DNA of 64,000 nucleotides from Psychrobacter arenosus (GCF_904848165.1 NZ_LR884459.1:186001-250000); one strand, 5' to 3'; shown: positions 1-8,868, counted from the stretch's first letter. A program made the numbers and translations. The notes: generated from the letters alone by a model not told the origin.

Positions 1-184
1 CAGTATAGGTCAACAAGCCTTGAGCGAAACCGGCAATGGCCGTACCCCAGAGATGCGTCAAAAGCAGCGTCTCAAGCAAGCAGAAACGGTTGCTACCCAG
101 AAATTACAGCAATCTCCCGTTATGCAATATCTAACCAACCTCGGTCAGGGGCAGATGGGTAAAGTTAAAATTATGGGGATTTAA
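1..184 (+). CDS. C-terminal end of a gene cut by the window edge (possibly dnaX)
   Basis: An open frame enters from the left edge and stops with TAA at 182-184, giving about 60 residues with no start. The visible tail is polar and basic, with many Gln and Lys, and ends in a short segment with SPVMQYLTNLG followed by a Gly-Met-Gly-Ile type end. Its pattern, a charged helix followed by a short 'dp-x-v-x-x-l-x-x-x-f-g' block, resembles the extreme C-terminus of DNA polymerase III tau/gamma subunits, but the piece is too short to be sure. The next gene is 239 bp downstream on the same strand and seems to be a separate unit. Confidence 0.45.
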   Translation, partial: SIGQQALSETGNGRTPEMRQKQRLKQAETVATQKLQQSPVMQYLTNLGQGQMGKVKIMGI

Positions 185-423
185 ACGCTAACTTATTGTT
201 GCGCTAGCACAATTTAAAGGTGGTGTAAAATAACTCATAACAATTAATATACAACTTGATTAGTCCGGTTAATCTATGCTATGAGAGAACCTTAATAAGT
301 TTGAGAATTATTTTCGGGTAACTTTGTACGTAAACTAACATTTTCTGGTGGAAATGTAAGATACGCTAATAGGTAATCAATTATAATACTTTAGATTTAT
401 TACAAACTGACAGAGTAGCAATT

Positions 424-1323
424 ATGTTAGATAATTTACGTGGTATGGCAGTGTTCGCCAGTGTGGTTGGACACGGCTCATTTAGTGGGTCAGCAAGAGA
501 GCTTGGAATAACGACTAGTGCGGTGAGTCAACAGATCCGTTCTTTAGAAAATGACTTGGGGGTGGTTTTATTACACCGCTCCACTCGTAAGCTAAGTTTA
601 ACAGAGGCAGGTGCAAGTTTTTACGAAGCTGCTAAAGATGTGGTGAGTGCAGCAGAGCAAGGCCGTATCCGCGTAAATCAGTTGCGTGATGAGTTGGCGG
701 GGGTGTTACGTATTGCGACGACTCCAGAGTTGGGCGTTAATCGTATCTTGCCGGCGCTATCGACTTGGATGGCCGCTCATGATGATTTAAACATCCATTT
801 CTTAGCGGACAACTCATATGTAGACATGATCGATGAGCGTATCGATATTGCTATCCGTATGAGCCCTAGCATCAATGACTCCAATCTAAGCAGCCATCCT
901 TTGGCCGATGTTCGCCAAATCTTGGTTGCGTCGCCAGATTATTTGCGTCAGCGTGACAAGATTGAAAAACCAAAGGATTTGACCTCCCATCAACTGATCT
1001 GTATCGACTTGATGAAAGATGGTCATCAATTGGACTTCACCCAGACGGAAACCGGTAAAAAGACCCGTATTAAAATGAACTCTCGTATTCATACGAATAA
1101 CGTCTTTGTGGCCACTACCTTAGCTAAAGAAGGTCATGGTTTAGTGCGTTTGATGGAAATGGATACTAAGAAAGAGTTGGAATCTGGTGAGTTGGTTGAA
1201 GTATTGCCAAACTATCAATTGCCAAGTTTTGTCCTGTACGCTGTGACCTTAAACCGTGAGCAACAGCCTGCGAAGATTACTCGTTGTTTAGAAGTCTTAA
1301 AAAAGTACTTCCATTCAGCCTAG
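424..1323 (+). CDS. LysR-family transcriptional regulator
   Basis: This 299-residue protein has the size and layout of a LysR-type regulator. A winged helix-turn-helix covers about residues 5-64, with the recognition region GITTSAVSQQIRSLENDLG and the usual LLHRSTRKLSLTEAG wing. An effector-binding (periplasmic-binding-like) domain covers about residues 90-295. It most resembles the large AaeR/DsdC-like LysR subgroup that often controls neighbouring oxidoreductase or efflux genes, but no divergent target gene lies next to it: the gene upstream runs the same way. The ATG follows a weak purine-rich site. A bidirectional terminator follows. The ligand and regulon cannot be told from the sequence. 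Confidence 0.9.
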   Translation: MLDNLRGMAVFASVVGHGSFSGSARELGITTSAVSQQIRSLENDLGVVLLHRSTRKLSLTEAGASFYEAAKDVVSAAEQGRIRVNQLRDELAGVLRIATTPELGVNRILPALSTWMAAHDDLNIHFLADNSYVDMIDERIDIAIRMSPSINDSNLSSHPLADVRQILVASPDYLRQRDKIEKPKDLTSHQLICIDLMKDGHQLDFTQTETGKKTRIKMNSRIHTNNVFVATTLAKEGHGLVRLMEMDTKKELESGELVEVLPNYQLPSFVLYAVTLNREQQPAKITRCLEVLKKYFHSA

Positions 1324-1393
1324 TCTCTGTAGCGTAGTTTTTGCAGTCTAAAGAGTATCTGTAGTTTAATGTTTAAAAGCTAGCGTATAGAAT

Positions 1394-1433
1394 AAAAAAG
1401 CCGCTTAACTGGCAAAGTTAGGCGGCTTTTTTT
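1394..1433. terminator. Bidirectional intrinsic terminator between the LysR gene and argD
   Basis: AAAAAAGCCGCTTAACT and AGTTAGGCGGCTTTTTT form a 16-bp stem (one G-T pair) around a GGCAA loop. A-runs and T-runs flank both sides, so it can end both the rightward regulator and the leftward argD transcripts. Confidence 0.85.
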
Positions 1434-1454
1434 AGCTTAAATATAAAGTAAGAA

Positions 1455-2639
1455 TTACAAGATATTAGCGCTTCTAATAGTATTGATCAGACGCTCAGCG
1501 ATTTGCTCGCTCTCATTACGCTGGATATTCAAGGTTGGTAATAAGCGCACGACGTGGTTGCCGGTAATATTGATAATGAGTTTTTGCTCATCACGAGCGA
1601 TATCTACTAGCGCACTACAATCTGCGGTTTCTGGTAAGACAATCCCAATCATCATGCCAGCGCCGCGGCTGCTCACACCTTGTGCCCCCAACTCGTCAGT
1701 AAGTGCCTGGCGAATAAAGTCACCTTCTCGTACCGCATTAGCCATTACGTCGCCTGTTAATAGCTCGTATACGGTATGCACGACCCGGCTCGCTAGCGGC
1801 GTGCCCCCATAAGTCGAGCCATGGCTGCCCGCACTAAATAGGCTAGCGGCACGACCACGCACCATGCAAGCGCCTACTGGGAAACCGTTACCCAGTCCCT
1901 TAGCAGTGGTTAAAACGTCCGGTTTGCTCTGGCTATATTGGTAAGCAAAAGGCTTGCCCGTACGACCATTACCGGTTTGCACCTCGTCCAACATATAGAG
2001 CCAGTCATGGCTATCGCATAATGCTGCCACTTCGTCTAGGAAGTCAAATCCATTAGCAGCCGTATTTAAGCCGCCTTCTCCTTGGATAGGCTCTAAAAAG
2101 ATGGCACAGATATCTTCGTGATCTTTAGCCGCTTGCTCAATAGCTGCGACATCACCGAAAGGCACACGAATGAAATCATCATCTAAGGTAAAAAAGCCTT
2201 CGCGAGCTTTTGGATTTGCTGTAGCCGATACGGTTAATAAGGTACGACCATGAAAAGACTTTTCCATTACAATCACTTTAGGTCGCTTAAGGCCTTTATT
2301 GTGCGCAAATAGACGGGCTAACTTTAACGCCGCTTCATTCGCCTCTGCACCACTATTGGCAAAGAACACATTGTCCATACCTGCCGCGATGCATAACGAC
2401 TCGCCCGCGCGCTCTTGCCAGTCGATACCGTATAAGTTACTGGTATGCACTAACGTCGCTGCCTGCTCTTGAATGGCGCGAGTGATGTCCGGTTGGCAAT
2501 GGCCCAAACCACAGACTGCAATACCAGTCAGGGCATCAAGATACGGAGTATCATCAGCCGTATATAACCAACTGCCTTGTCCGCGGACAAAGCTGATAGG
2601 CTGACGATTATAAGTGGGCATTAGATAAGATTGCGACAT
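1455..2639 (-). CDS. argD: Acetylornithine/succinyldiaminopimelate-type aminotransferase
   Basis: This is a class-III PLP-dependent aminotransferase of 394 residues, the normal length for ArgD. It would transfer the amino group of N-acetylornithine to 2-oxoglutarate in arginine synthesis, and often also serves the lysine pathway. The N-terminus MPTYNRQPISFVRGQGSWLY is typical of ArgD. The middle carries the cofactor-binding MLDEVQTGNGRTGK segment, and the PLP lysine is Lys247 in TTAKGLGNGFPVGA. A good AAGGA ribosome site lies before the ATG. The gene stands alone between a bidirectional terminator and yacG. A related omega-aminotransferase specificity cannot be excluded, but the start and active-site context favour ArgD. 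Confidence 0.88.
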   Translation of the reverse strand: MSQSYLMPTYNRQPISFVRGQGSWLYTADDTPYLDALTGIAVCGLGHCQPDITRAIQEQAATLVHTSNLYGIDWQERAGESLCIAAGMDNVFFANSGAEANEAALKLARLFAHNKGLKRPKVIVMEKSFHGRTLLTVSATANPKAREGFFTLDDDFIRVPFGDVAAIEQAAKDHEDICAIFLEPIQGEGGLNTAANGFDFLDEVAALCDSHDWLYMLDEVQTGNGRTGKPFAYQYSQSKPDVLTTAKGLGNGFPVGACMVRGRAASLFSAGSHGSTYGGTPLASRVVHTVYELLTGDVMANAVREGDFIRQALTDELGAQGVSSRGAGMMIGIVLPETADCSALVDIARDEQKLIINITGNHVVRLLPTLNIQRNESEQIAERLINTIRSANIL

Positions 2640-2800
2640 AGAAAATCCTTAAATCGTGGTAAGGCTTAGGGCGATTAAAAAGCCCTAACGGTGGTGGCTA
2701 TAAGCATAATAAGTAAGTTGAGGCGCTAGAGGGACTTTTTTATAAAAAGTAGCGTTTTTATAAGCACAATGAATCATAGATACCTGACTGAGTCAGAAAA

Positions 2801-3049
2801 TTAATAATCGTCGTCAGCCGCTTCTTGAATGTCCGATGAAAAAGGACTGTCTTCTGCTCCAAATTTATAATCTTCATTCGCCCAAGCCCCTAAGTCTATT
2901 AATTTGCAGCGTGGGCTACAAAAGGGCTTGTTAGGGTTGTCTTGCCAAGGCGTCTTGGTGCCACAGCGCGGGCAAGGGTAAGTTTTGGGAGTAGAGGATA
3001 TATTTGGCGTCTCTGGTACTGAGGATTGAGTCATAAGCATGCGTTTCAT
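2801..3049 (-). CDS. yacG: DNA gyrase inhibitor YacG-type zinc protein
   Basis: This is a small protein with the YacG zinc finger: two Cys-x2-Cys/Cys-x3-Cys pairs at residues 26/29 and 44/48, followed by the hallmark CKLIDLGAWANEDYK. YacG binds the GyrB C-terminal region and inhibits gyrase; it often sits in type IV pilus/coaE operons, but here it stands alone. The frame is open further upstream to a GTG at 3115. I chose the ATG at 3049 because a good promoter (TTGTGT, 16 bp, TATGAT on the minus strand) lies inside that upstream part, so the longer form would not be transcribed from it. ATGs at 3040 and 3034 are also possible. The acidic C-tail ends in ADDDY. Confidence 0.85.
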   Translation of the reverse strand: MKRMLMTQSSVPETPNISSTPKTYPCPRCGTKTPWQDNPNKPFCSPRCKLIDLGAWANEDYKFGAEDSPFSSDIQEAADDDY

Positions 3050-3073
3050 TGGCGAGAATAGGAGGAGTAAAGT

Positions 3074-3101
3074 ATCATAGCATGGCCGGCTAAAAACACA
3101 A
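3074..3101 (-). promoter_or_regulatory. Probable sigma70 promoter of yacG
   Basis: On the minus strand TTGTGT (3101-3096) and TATGAT (3079-3074) are separated by 16 bp, about 25 bp upstream of the ATG at 3049. The promoter falls inside the longer possible reading frame, which supports the shorter start for yacG. Confidence 0.5.
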
Positions 3102-3187
3102 TCCAACTTAATCACCTTAGCCCTTACCTAAATTTCATCCTTTCTTTTAGCTATCTTTCATTCACTATAGGTCTGCCCATACTTACT

Positions 3188-3823
3188 ATGCTATCTCATC
3201 ATCAAACTCGACCCTTTAAACCTGAAAAACTTAAGCCACCTCGCGACTTTAATGCGCCTTTATTGTTGTCCGATAAACGCCTAATTATTGAGATTGGTGC
3301 CGGTAAAGGCAAGCATGCGCTGCAATATGCCACCGCTAACCCTAGCGACCAACTGATCGCTATTGAGCGCACCCGTGATAAGTTTGATGCGTTCCAAAAG
3401 CTAGCCACCAGTGCAGAGCTTGATAACCTGATGCCCACCCATGCCGATGCTATACCTTGGGTAATCCATGCCTTGGCGCCGGCTAGTGTCGATGGGGCTT
3501 ATATTCTGTATCCTAATCCAGAGCCGCACAACCCCAATCAGCAGTGGCTGAATATGCCGTTCTTTGAGTTTCTACTCTCACGCTTGAAGCCCGGCAGTCA
3601 GATTGTCCTCGCCAGTAATATTGATAGTTATATTGATACGGCTTACGAGCGAGCGGTACAGACTTGGTGCTTACCTACCGAGCGGACGCCGGTGCCTATA
3701 GATAGCCAACGTACGCATTTTGAGGTTAAGTATTTAGCGCGTGGCGAGACTTGCTGGCAACTGACGATGACCAAGCCTGCAGGGTATATCACCCGTTTTG
3801 ATGATTGGCTGGCGAGTGAGTAG
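3188..3823 (+). CDS. TrmB-like SAM-dependent methyltransferase (divergent)
   Basis: This 211-residue protein has a Rossmann methyltransferase fold. The SAM-binding motif I is IIEIGAGKGKHALQYA (about residues 34-49), motif II is LIAIERTRDKFDAF, and a THADAIPWV acidic motif follows. Overall order and length match TrmB, the tRNA guanine-46 N7-methyltransferase. The TrmB signature after motif IV is, however, altered: the usual F-P-D-P-W-x-K-x-R-H-x-K-R block reads YPNPEPHNPNQQWLNMPFFE, so the catalytic Asp and basic RNA-binding residues are missing. It may be a paralogue with another substrate, such as a different RNA or a small molecule. The ATG lacks an obvious Shine-Dalgarno site. It stands alone, divergent from yacG. 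Confidence 0.7.
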   Translation: MLSHHQTRPFKPEKLKPPRDFNAPLLLSDKRLIIEIGAGKGKHALQYATANPSDQLIAIERTRDKFDAFQKLATSAELDNLMPTHADAIPWVIHALAPASVDGAYILYPNPEPHNPNQQWLNMPFFEFLLSRLKPGSQIVLASNIDSYIDTAYERAVQTWCLPTERTPVPIDSQRTHFEVKYLARGETCWQLTMTKPAGYITRFDDWLASE

Positions 3824-3934
3824 GCTAGCCTTAAATAGCTAGTTTTGAGTAGCTAGTTTTCTATCAGGCAGGTAAGCCTAGTAGGCGTTGAGCTTATTTA
3901 ACTAAAATGCTGAAAATAATAAAAAGGATTTTTG

Positions 3935-5155
3935 ATGTTTAGTAAGCTGATTAAAATCATACAATTGCTCAAGAGCTTATTCAACTTTTCCGGTAATAGC
4001 AGCGCTCCAGCTATTGTCTATGATGCACGCTATCCTTTTGCCTATGCCGATGAGTTTAGCGAAGGGTTAGCAACGATAGAAAAGGACGGTAAGTGCGGCT
4101 TTATTGACCAAAGCGGTACTATAGTGATTGCCTGTGAGTTTGACGATGCTGAATACTTTAATGAAGGTCTTGCCCCCGTGCGGCAAGGTAAGTATTGGGG
4201 GCATATCGACCAGACTGGCAAGGTAGTGACGCCGTTAATCTATGACGAAGCCGACTTCTTAATGGACGGCCTCGCCTTTGTGATGCAACAGGGTCAGTAC
4301 GGCTGCGTGGATAAAACCGGAACGCTAGTCGTTCCTTGCCAGTTTGATGATGCCCTATCGTTTGATGAAGGGCGAGCACCCGTCGCAAAAGAGGGTCAAT
4401 ATAGCTATTTAGATAAGTCGGGCAAGTTGCTTAAAGATTATCAGTTTGAAGATGCTGAGTACTTTAGTGAAGGCCGCGCTCTGGTGCAACAAAATAGGCT
4501 GTATGGTTATGTTGATCTCAATATTAACCTAGTTATTCCTTGTCAGTTTATAGCGGCAGAGCCCTTTCAAGATGGAGTGGCAGCGGTCAAAAAGGACGGG
4601 CTTTGGGGCGTTATCGATAAACAAGGTAAATTATTATTGCCTTACCGATACCAAGTGCCTTTATCGTTTGTAGAAGGTTTGGCGGGGATACAGGAAGGTA
4701 GCTTGCAAGAGGCTAATTCACAAGTACAGCAGCAGCGGTTAATAAATACCTCCAATAGCAAAAACGATACCAAGGGTAAATGGGGCTATATCAATAAGTC
4801 TGGCAGGTTAGTCATTCCTTATCAGTTTGAGCAAGTCTCTATATTTAGCGAGGGACTAGCGGGCGTGCAACTGCAAGGTAAAGCGGGCTACATCAACTCT
4901 ACTGGCAAAGTGGTGATTCCTTATCAGTTTGATGAGGGTAGACCTTTTAAAGAGGGTCTAGCTGCCGTAATAGTTGATGGTCAGACAGGCTTTATTAATC
5001 CAGCAGGAGCCTTGGTTATTCCTCCACAGTCTTACTATGCTGATGATTTTACAGAAGGCATGGCGTTAGTTATGAATGAACAGGATCAATTTGGCTATAT
5101 TAATACCCGAGGCGAGTTCCTGCGTTTTCAGGAGACAGAAAAGGTAGGGCATTAG
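3935..5155 (+). CDS. WG-repeat protein, 10 repeats, likely cytoplasmic or membrane-associated
   Basis: The protein (406 residues) consists almost entirely of about ten WG/KWG-type repeats of some 40 residues, each of the form F-x-E-G-L-A-x-V-x-x-x-G-K-x-G-[FY]-I-[DN]-x-x-G-x-x-V-I-P-x-[QE]-F-D. The N-terminal 30 residues contain an amphipathic/hydrophobic stretch (LIKIIQLLKSLFNF) but no cleavable signal peptide. WG repeats are thought to form beta-propeller-like binding surfaces; no enzymatic motif is seen. A longer insert of about 25 residues (near residues 258-284, rich in Gln, Asn and Ser) breaks repeat 7. An AAAAAGGA site precedes the ATG at 3935, which I prefer over the TTG at 3932. The stop lies 3 bp before the GIY-YIG gene, so the two are very likely one operon. 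Confidence 0.85.
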   Translation: MFSKLIKIIQLLKSLFNFSGNSSAPAIVYDARYPFAYADEFSEGLATIEKDGKCGFIDQSGTIVIACEFDDAEYFNEGLAPVRQGKYWGHIDQTGKVVTPLIYDEADFLMDGLAFVMQQGQYGCVDKTGTLVVPCQFDDALSFDEGRAPVAKEGQYSYLDKSGKLLKDYQFEDAEYFSEGRALVQQNRLYGYVDLNINLVIPCQFIAAEPFQDGVAAVKKDGLWGVIDKQGKLLLPYRYQVPLSFVEGLAGIQEGSLQEANSQVQQQRLINTSNSKNDTKGKWGYINKSGRLVIPYQFEQVSIFSEGLAGVQLQGKAGYINSTGKVVIPYQFDEGRPFKEGLAAVIVDGQTGFINPAGALVIPPQSYYADDFTEGMALVMNEQDQFGYINTRGEFLRFQETEKVGH

Positions 5156-5158
5156 GCA

Positions 5159-5650
5159 ATGTTAGAGACTGCTAAAGTTCGTAAGGATGCTTTTATTCCC
5201 AAAGCCTTAGCGCTAGCCGATATACCGGTGCCTTTTTGGATAACAGAATCTAGTCAATTGCCAAAAGCTATGGGGTCTTATGTTTTAGTTATGCAGTTGG
5301 CAGAAGATAAGACTATAGCCATTGGTAAGCTAGGCGTTTTTAATTTGCGCGCTGGCAGGTATTATTACGTGGGCAGTGCTATGGGAGCCGGTGGTCTTGC
5401 CAGCCGAGTAGGGCGCCACTTTAGAGCAGACCCTGATAAAAAGCTGCGCTGGCACGTCGATTACCTACGAGCTGAGATGACGCTAGTAGGATGTTGGGTG
5501 TGGCAAAGTGCCACAAGGCTTGAATGTGCTATTGCGCAACAGCTAACTGAGCTAGCTAATGACAATGAGTCACTGTCCTGCATCGCTAAAGTAGGCAGTA
5601 GCGACTGTCGTTGCTCAAGCCATGTTTTTTGTTCAATAGACGCTATTTAG
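5159..5650 (+). CDS. DUF123-type GIY-YIG domain protein
   Basis: This 163-residue protein has a GIY-YIG superfamily fold of the DUF123 type. The first motif is GSYVLVM (residues 39-45) and the second YYYVGSAMG (68-76), followed by SRVGRHFR with the conserved Arg and by the KLRWHVDYL motif that marks DUF123. A later TRLECAIAQQL supplies the usual Glu. The Cys-rich tail (SSDCRCSSHVF) is also found in the family. DUF123 proteins are predicted nucleases of unknown role; the family covers archaea and many bacteria. The gene starts 3 bp after the WG-repeat gene, implying translational coupling. The first 30 residues precede the domain and look unstructured. Confidence 0.82.
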   Translation: MLETAKVRKDAFIPKALALADIPVPFWITESSQLPKAMGSYVLVMQLAEDKTIAIGKLGVFNLRAGRYYYVGSAMGAGGLASRVGRHFRADPDKKLRWHVDYLRAEMTLVGCWVWQSATRLECAIAQQLTELANDNESLSCIAKVGSSDCRCSSHVFCSIDAI

Positions 5651-5683
5651 CATCTAGTATGCCTTGTGTTTCTAAATCAACAG

Positions 5684-5714
5684 GCCAAAAAATACCCCAC
5701 ATAAAGTGAGGTAT
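5684..5714 (-). terminator. Intrinsic terminator of the ABC1 kinase-like gene
   Basis: Read on the minus strand, ATACCTCAC-TTTAT-GTGGGGTAT forms a 9-bp stem with one mismatch, followed by a T6 run. It lies 44 bp past the stop at 5758. Confidence 0.7.
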
Positions 5715-5757
5715 CATTGCTAGCAAACACATTCATATTACTTTCATTATCAACGTA

Positions 5758-7164
5758 CTAAAGTACCGCAGCAATCAAAGGTCTGGATTCTGTATGAGCA
5801 TCCAATACGGTTAAGAAAGTATAGGCGCCGATAAACTTGCGACTGATAAACATCAGCTCTTTTGGCGGCAAGCTAAATTCTGTAGATTGCATGGCTGAAC
5901 CCGCCTCTTTCATAATACGTTGATGCAATCGGCTCTCCGCCCAACTATACAGGCCATCGCTATCGATTAGCGCGGGTGGTATATCGGGATTAAGCTCAGG
6001 TAGGCTAAAAGGCTCGGTAGCCGTCAAAAATACTCTGGCCATATCTTCACGTACACTTTGGCTCATCGTATCTAAAAACTCATAGCCATGCATAGAAGCG
6101 AGCATAGCGTCAAAGTCATGATAGAAACCGGCTTCTAATAGCCCACGCGCAATACGCAACAGATGGTCATCAAACTGGCGAATAGCCCCAAAGTCTAATA
6201 AAACCACTTGGTCGGGCACTTCGCTGTCAGCAGTGAGGTCAGTCGCCGTATCTTCGGGATTATTGATACGAATCAGATAATTACCAAAGTTTGGATCGGT
6301 CTGCATCTCACCCCAAACGAAAATCTCCTGCAGCATAATCTCAATAGCAGCTTGACCCAATGTGTTACGGCGCGACTGGCTGAGTTGACGCAGGCTAGGA
6401 TCCGTAATAGAAACCCCGTGCTCAAAAGTCATACATAGCAAACGCTCGGAGCTATAGCGGCGGATAATTTGCGGCACTACATAGCGATTGTCATCTTTTA
6501 GACGGTCATAAAAGCGCTCTGTGGTCGCAGCTTCAGCCAGATAATCGACCTCTTGATGCAGCAAGTCTTGAATCTCGGCAAACCACTCATCAAAGATGCG
6601 GGTCTGTGGCACCGCTTTGGTGACACGCAGCAGATGCTTAAAAAGGCTTAAATCAGAGTCAATCGCATCGGCAACGCCAGGGTATTGCACCTTCAGCACG
6701 ACAAGTTGGCCAGTTTCTCGAATGATAGCCTTATGCACTTGTGCTAAAGAAGCCGTCCCGATAGGTACCGGATCAATCTCTAGCTCAGCGTATAAGTCTC
6801 CCAATTGTGCCTTAAGCGTCTTTTGCATAGACGTCCAAGACAGGGTAGCTGTATTGTCATTTAAGCTCTGCAAGGCTTCGGTGATTTCCGGCGGTAAAAA
6901 GTGCTCACCGTATAGCGCTAGCATCTGGCCTATCTTGACGACCGAGCCTTTCAGTTTACCGAGCTCATCCGCTAAGTATTTAGCCTGCTCTTGCATAAAG
7001 GCTTGATTGCGAGTTCTGCGGTCTTCTTTATTTAAGAACAGCCCAGAGACACTATTGCCTGCCCAGCGCTTACCCAATTGTAGCGAGGTCTTAGCAATAG
7101 ACAAGCGTCTGTCTAGGCGTGAAGTCTTTAATTCATCAAGCGTGGAGTTCGAGTTATCAGCCAT
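5758..7164 (-). CDS. ABC1/UbiB/AarF-family atypical kinase
   Basis: This 468-residue protein belongs to the ABC1 (ADCK/UbiB) family of atypical kinase-like ATPases that support ubiquinone synthesis and other lipid processes. Seen in order: the KxGQ motif in SVVKIGQMLALYGEHFLPPE (about residue 75-95), the A-rich loop GTASLAQVHKA that replaces the normal P-loop, the VLKVQYPGV lysine, the TDPNFGNYL catalytic loop and the LLDFGAIRQF metal-binding DFG-like motif. No membrane helices are present at the C-terminus, unlike true UbiB, so it is better called an AarF/ABC1 homologue. It follows purD by 78 bp on the same strand and may be co-transcribed with it. Its terminator lies at 5684-5714. Confidence 0.85.
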   Translation of the reverse strand: MADNSNSTLDELKTSRLDRRLSIAKTSLQLGKRWAGNSVSGLFLNKEDRRTRNQAFMQEQAKYLADELGKLKGSVVKIGQMLALYGEHFLPPEITEALQSLNDNTATLSWTSMQKTLKAQLGDLYAELEIDPVPIGTASLAQVHKAIIRETGQLVVLKVQYPGVADAIDSDLSLFKHLLRVTKAVPQTRIFDEWFAEIQDLLHQEVDYLAEAATTERFYDRLKDDNRYVVPQIIRRYSSERLLCMTFEHGVSITDPSLRQLSQSRRNTLGQAAIEIMLQEIFVWGEMQTDPNFGNYLIRINNPEDTATDLTADSEVPDQVVLLDFGAIRQFDDHLLRIARGLLEAGFYHDFDAMLASMHGYEFLDTMSQSVREDMARVFLTATEPFSLPELNPDIPPALIDSDGLYSWAESRLHQRIMKEAGSAMQSTEFSLPPKELMFISRKFIGAYTFLTVLDAHTESRPLIAAVL

Positions 7165-7242
7165 AAAAACCTATCCATCTGGATCACCGGCGTGAATAAA
7201 AATAAAACCGCAGTAAAGTAGAGCTATACGATTTTGTCGGAA

Positions 7243-8541
7243 TTAGTTTTGACGAGCGATGGCTTGATAGCCAATATCGCGGCGGTACTGCGCCCCGTCA
7301 AAACGAATGCTGGCAACCGTCTGTAAGGCAGCTTGCTGGGCGTCAAAAATAGTTTCACCTAAGGCAGTAACACATAATACGCGGCCGCCATCGGTGACGA
7401 TATGAGCGTCGTCTGCCGCGGTCTTAGTGCCGGCATGGAAGACCTTAATTGTAGGGTCTTCTTCAGTATGGTCTAGCTCAGGTAACCCAGTGATGACATC
7501 GCCCTTTGACGAGGTTTCCGGATAGCCTTTTGATGCCAATACGATACCTAACGCTGGACGAGGGTCCCAGTCAGCACTTTCAGGTAGCTTGCCTGCTAAA
7601 CCTTGCTCAATCAATGCGACTAAAGAGGTATTTAAGCGCATCAAGATTGGCTGAGTCTCTGGATCGCCAAAGCGACAGTTAAACTCGATGACATACGGGT
7701 CACCCGCGTCATCAATCATAAGCCCTGCGTATAGGAAACCGGTATAAGGATGACCTGCAGCTTTCATCTGCTCGACGACAGGACGAATCACGCGCTCGAT
7801 AACCTTATCATAAACAGCATCAGTGACGACAGGCGCAGGGGAATAAGCGCCCATACCGCCAGTATTAGGGCCTTTATCGCCTTCATAAGCGCGCTTATGG
7901 TCTTGGCTGGTCGCCATTGGCAAAATATTTTCGCCATCAATCATACAGATAAAGCTGGCTTCTTCACCGGTCAAAAACTGCTCAATGACCACACGGCTAC
8001 CAGCCGCGCCAAACTTGTTATCTGCTAGCATATCATCAATAGCGGCATGTGCATCCGCCACAGTTTCTGCGACGATGACGCCTTTACCTGCTGCTAGGCC
8101 ATCCGCCTTAACGACGATAGGGGCACCATGAGTATCGACATAAGCTTTTGCCGCTGCTGCCTCAGTGAAGGCTTCATAACCCGCAGTCGGTACATTAGCC
8201 GCTTCCATAAACTCTTTGGCAAAAGTCTTTGACCCTTCCAGCTGAGCACAGTACTTACTAGGGCCCCAAGTTGGGATGCCAGCAGCACGGCAGTCATCGA
8301 CTAAGCCAGCTACTAGCGGCGCTTCTGGGCCTACAATGATCATATCGACCGCATTGTTTTGACAAAATTCGATAACGGCTTGATGATTATCGGTGTCTAG
8401 CGCAATGTTTTCACACTTATTCTCTAAGGTCGTACCAGCATTACCGGGGGCAATATAAATGGTGTTGACCTTGTCGTCTTTAGCGCACTGCCAGGCTAGA
8501 GCATGCTCACGACCGCCTGAACCGATAATTAGAATATTCAT
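7243..8541 (-). CDS. purD: Phosphoribosylamine-glycine ligase (GAR synthetase)
   Basis: Catalyses the second step of purine synthesis, joining glycine to phosphoribosylamine with ATP. The N-terminus MNILIIGSGGREHALAW is the PurD signature. An ATP-grasp domain follows (IVVKADGLAAGKGV, IEQFLTGEEAS, GPNTGGMGAYSP, VIEFNCRFGDPETQ), then the C-terminal domain ending near residue 430. The frame is open to an ATG at 8553, four codons upstream; I use 8541 because homologues begin MNILIIG. Neither start has a strong ribosome site. Downstream lies the ABC1 kinase gene on the same strand. A long structured leader region with several hairpins lies upstream (see 8671-8912). Confidence 0.95.
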   Translation of the reverse strand: MNILIIGSGGREHALAWQCAKDDKVNTIYIAPGNAGTTLENKCENIALDTDNHQAVIEFCQNNAVDMIIVGPEAPLVAGLVDDCRAAGIPTWGPSKYCAQLEGSKTFAKEFMEAANVPTAGYEAFTEAAAAKAYVDTHGAPIVVKADGLAAGKGVIVAETVADAHAAIDDMLADNKFGAAGSRVVIEQFLTGEEASFICMIDGENILPMATSQDHKRAYEGDKGPNTGGMGAYSPAPVVTDAVYDKVIERVIRPVVEQMKAAGHPYTGFLYAGLMIDDAGDPYVIEFNCRFGDPETQPILMRLNTSLVALIEQGLAGKLPESADWDPRPALGIVLASKGYPETSSKGDVITGLPELDHTEEDPTIKVFHAGTKTAADDAHIVTDGGRVLCVTALGETIFDAQQAALQTVASIRFDGAQYRRDIGYQAIARQN

Positions 8542-8670
8542 AGTGCTGTCCATAACTTGGTTGGTTACCCGTAACAGGTGAATGATAAATAGGATAGAAG
8601 GGATAAAGTAAGTTGCGTGAATTATTATTAATTAGGGCGTTATCAATAGTAGTGACTAAAAAGTCGGTTT

Positions 8671-8762
8671 ACGGTCTATAAACCCGCCCCTTAAGACCGT
8701 TATAGCGGTAATAAAACCTTTATAAGCTTACAGATTTTGCATAAACGGTACAACTGTAAGCT
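8671..8762 (-). promoter_or_regulatory. Two short inverted repeats in the presumed purD leader
   Basis: ACGGTCT (8671-8677) pairs with AGACCGT (8694-8700), and AGCTTACAG (8725-8733) pairs perfectly with CTGTAAGCT (8754-8762). They lie 130-220 bp upstream of purD. No known riboswitch class was recognised, and binding sites for regulators such as PurR are an alternative reading. Confidence 0.35.
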
Positions 8763-8868
8763 GTTAGCAAAATTAGGATAACTCAAGGGCAGGCTATCTT
8801 AACAAAATTCGTCACCCTTTGGCTACGTGGGGACTGATAGGTCACTAATTCGAACAATAAAAACACTA

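Noticed and set aside
2784..2796. CTGACTGAGTCAG as a yacG terminator
   Set aside because: The palindrome is only 6+6 and has a weak T-run on the minus strand; too short to call.
8094..8297. Frames antisense to or out of frame with purD
   Set aside because: They overlap fully with a well-conserved purD and have no ribosome site.
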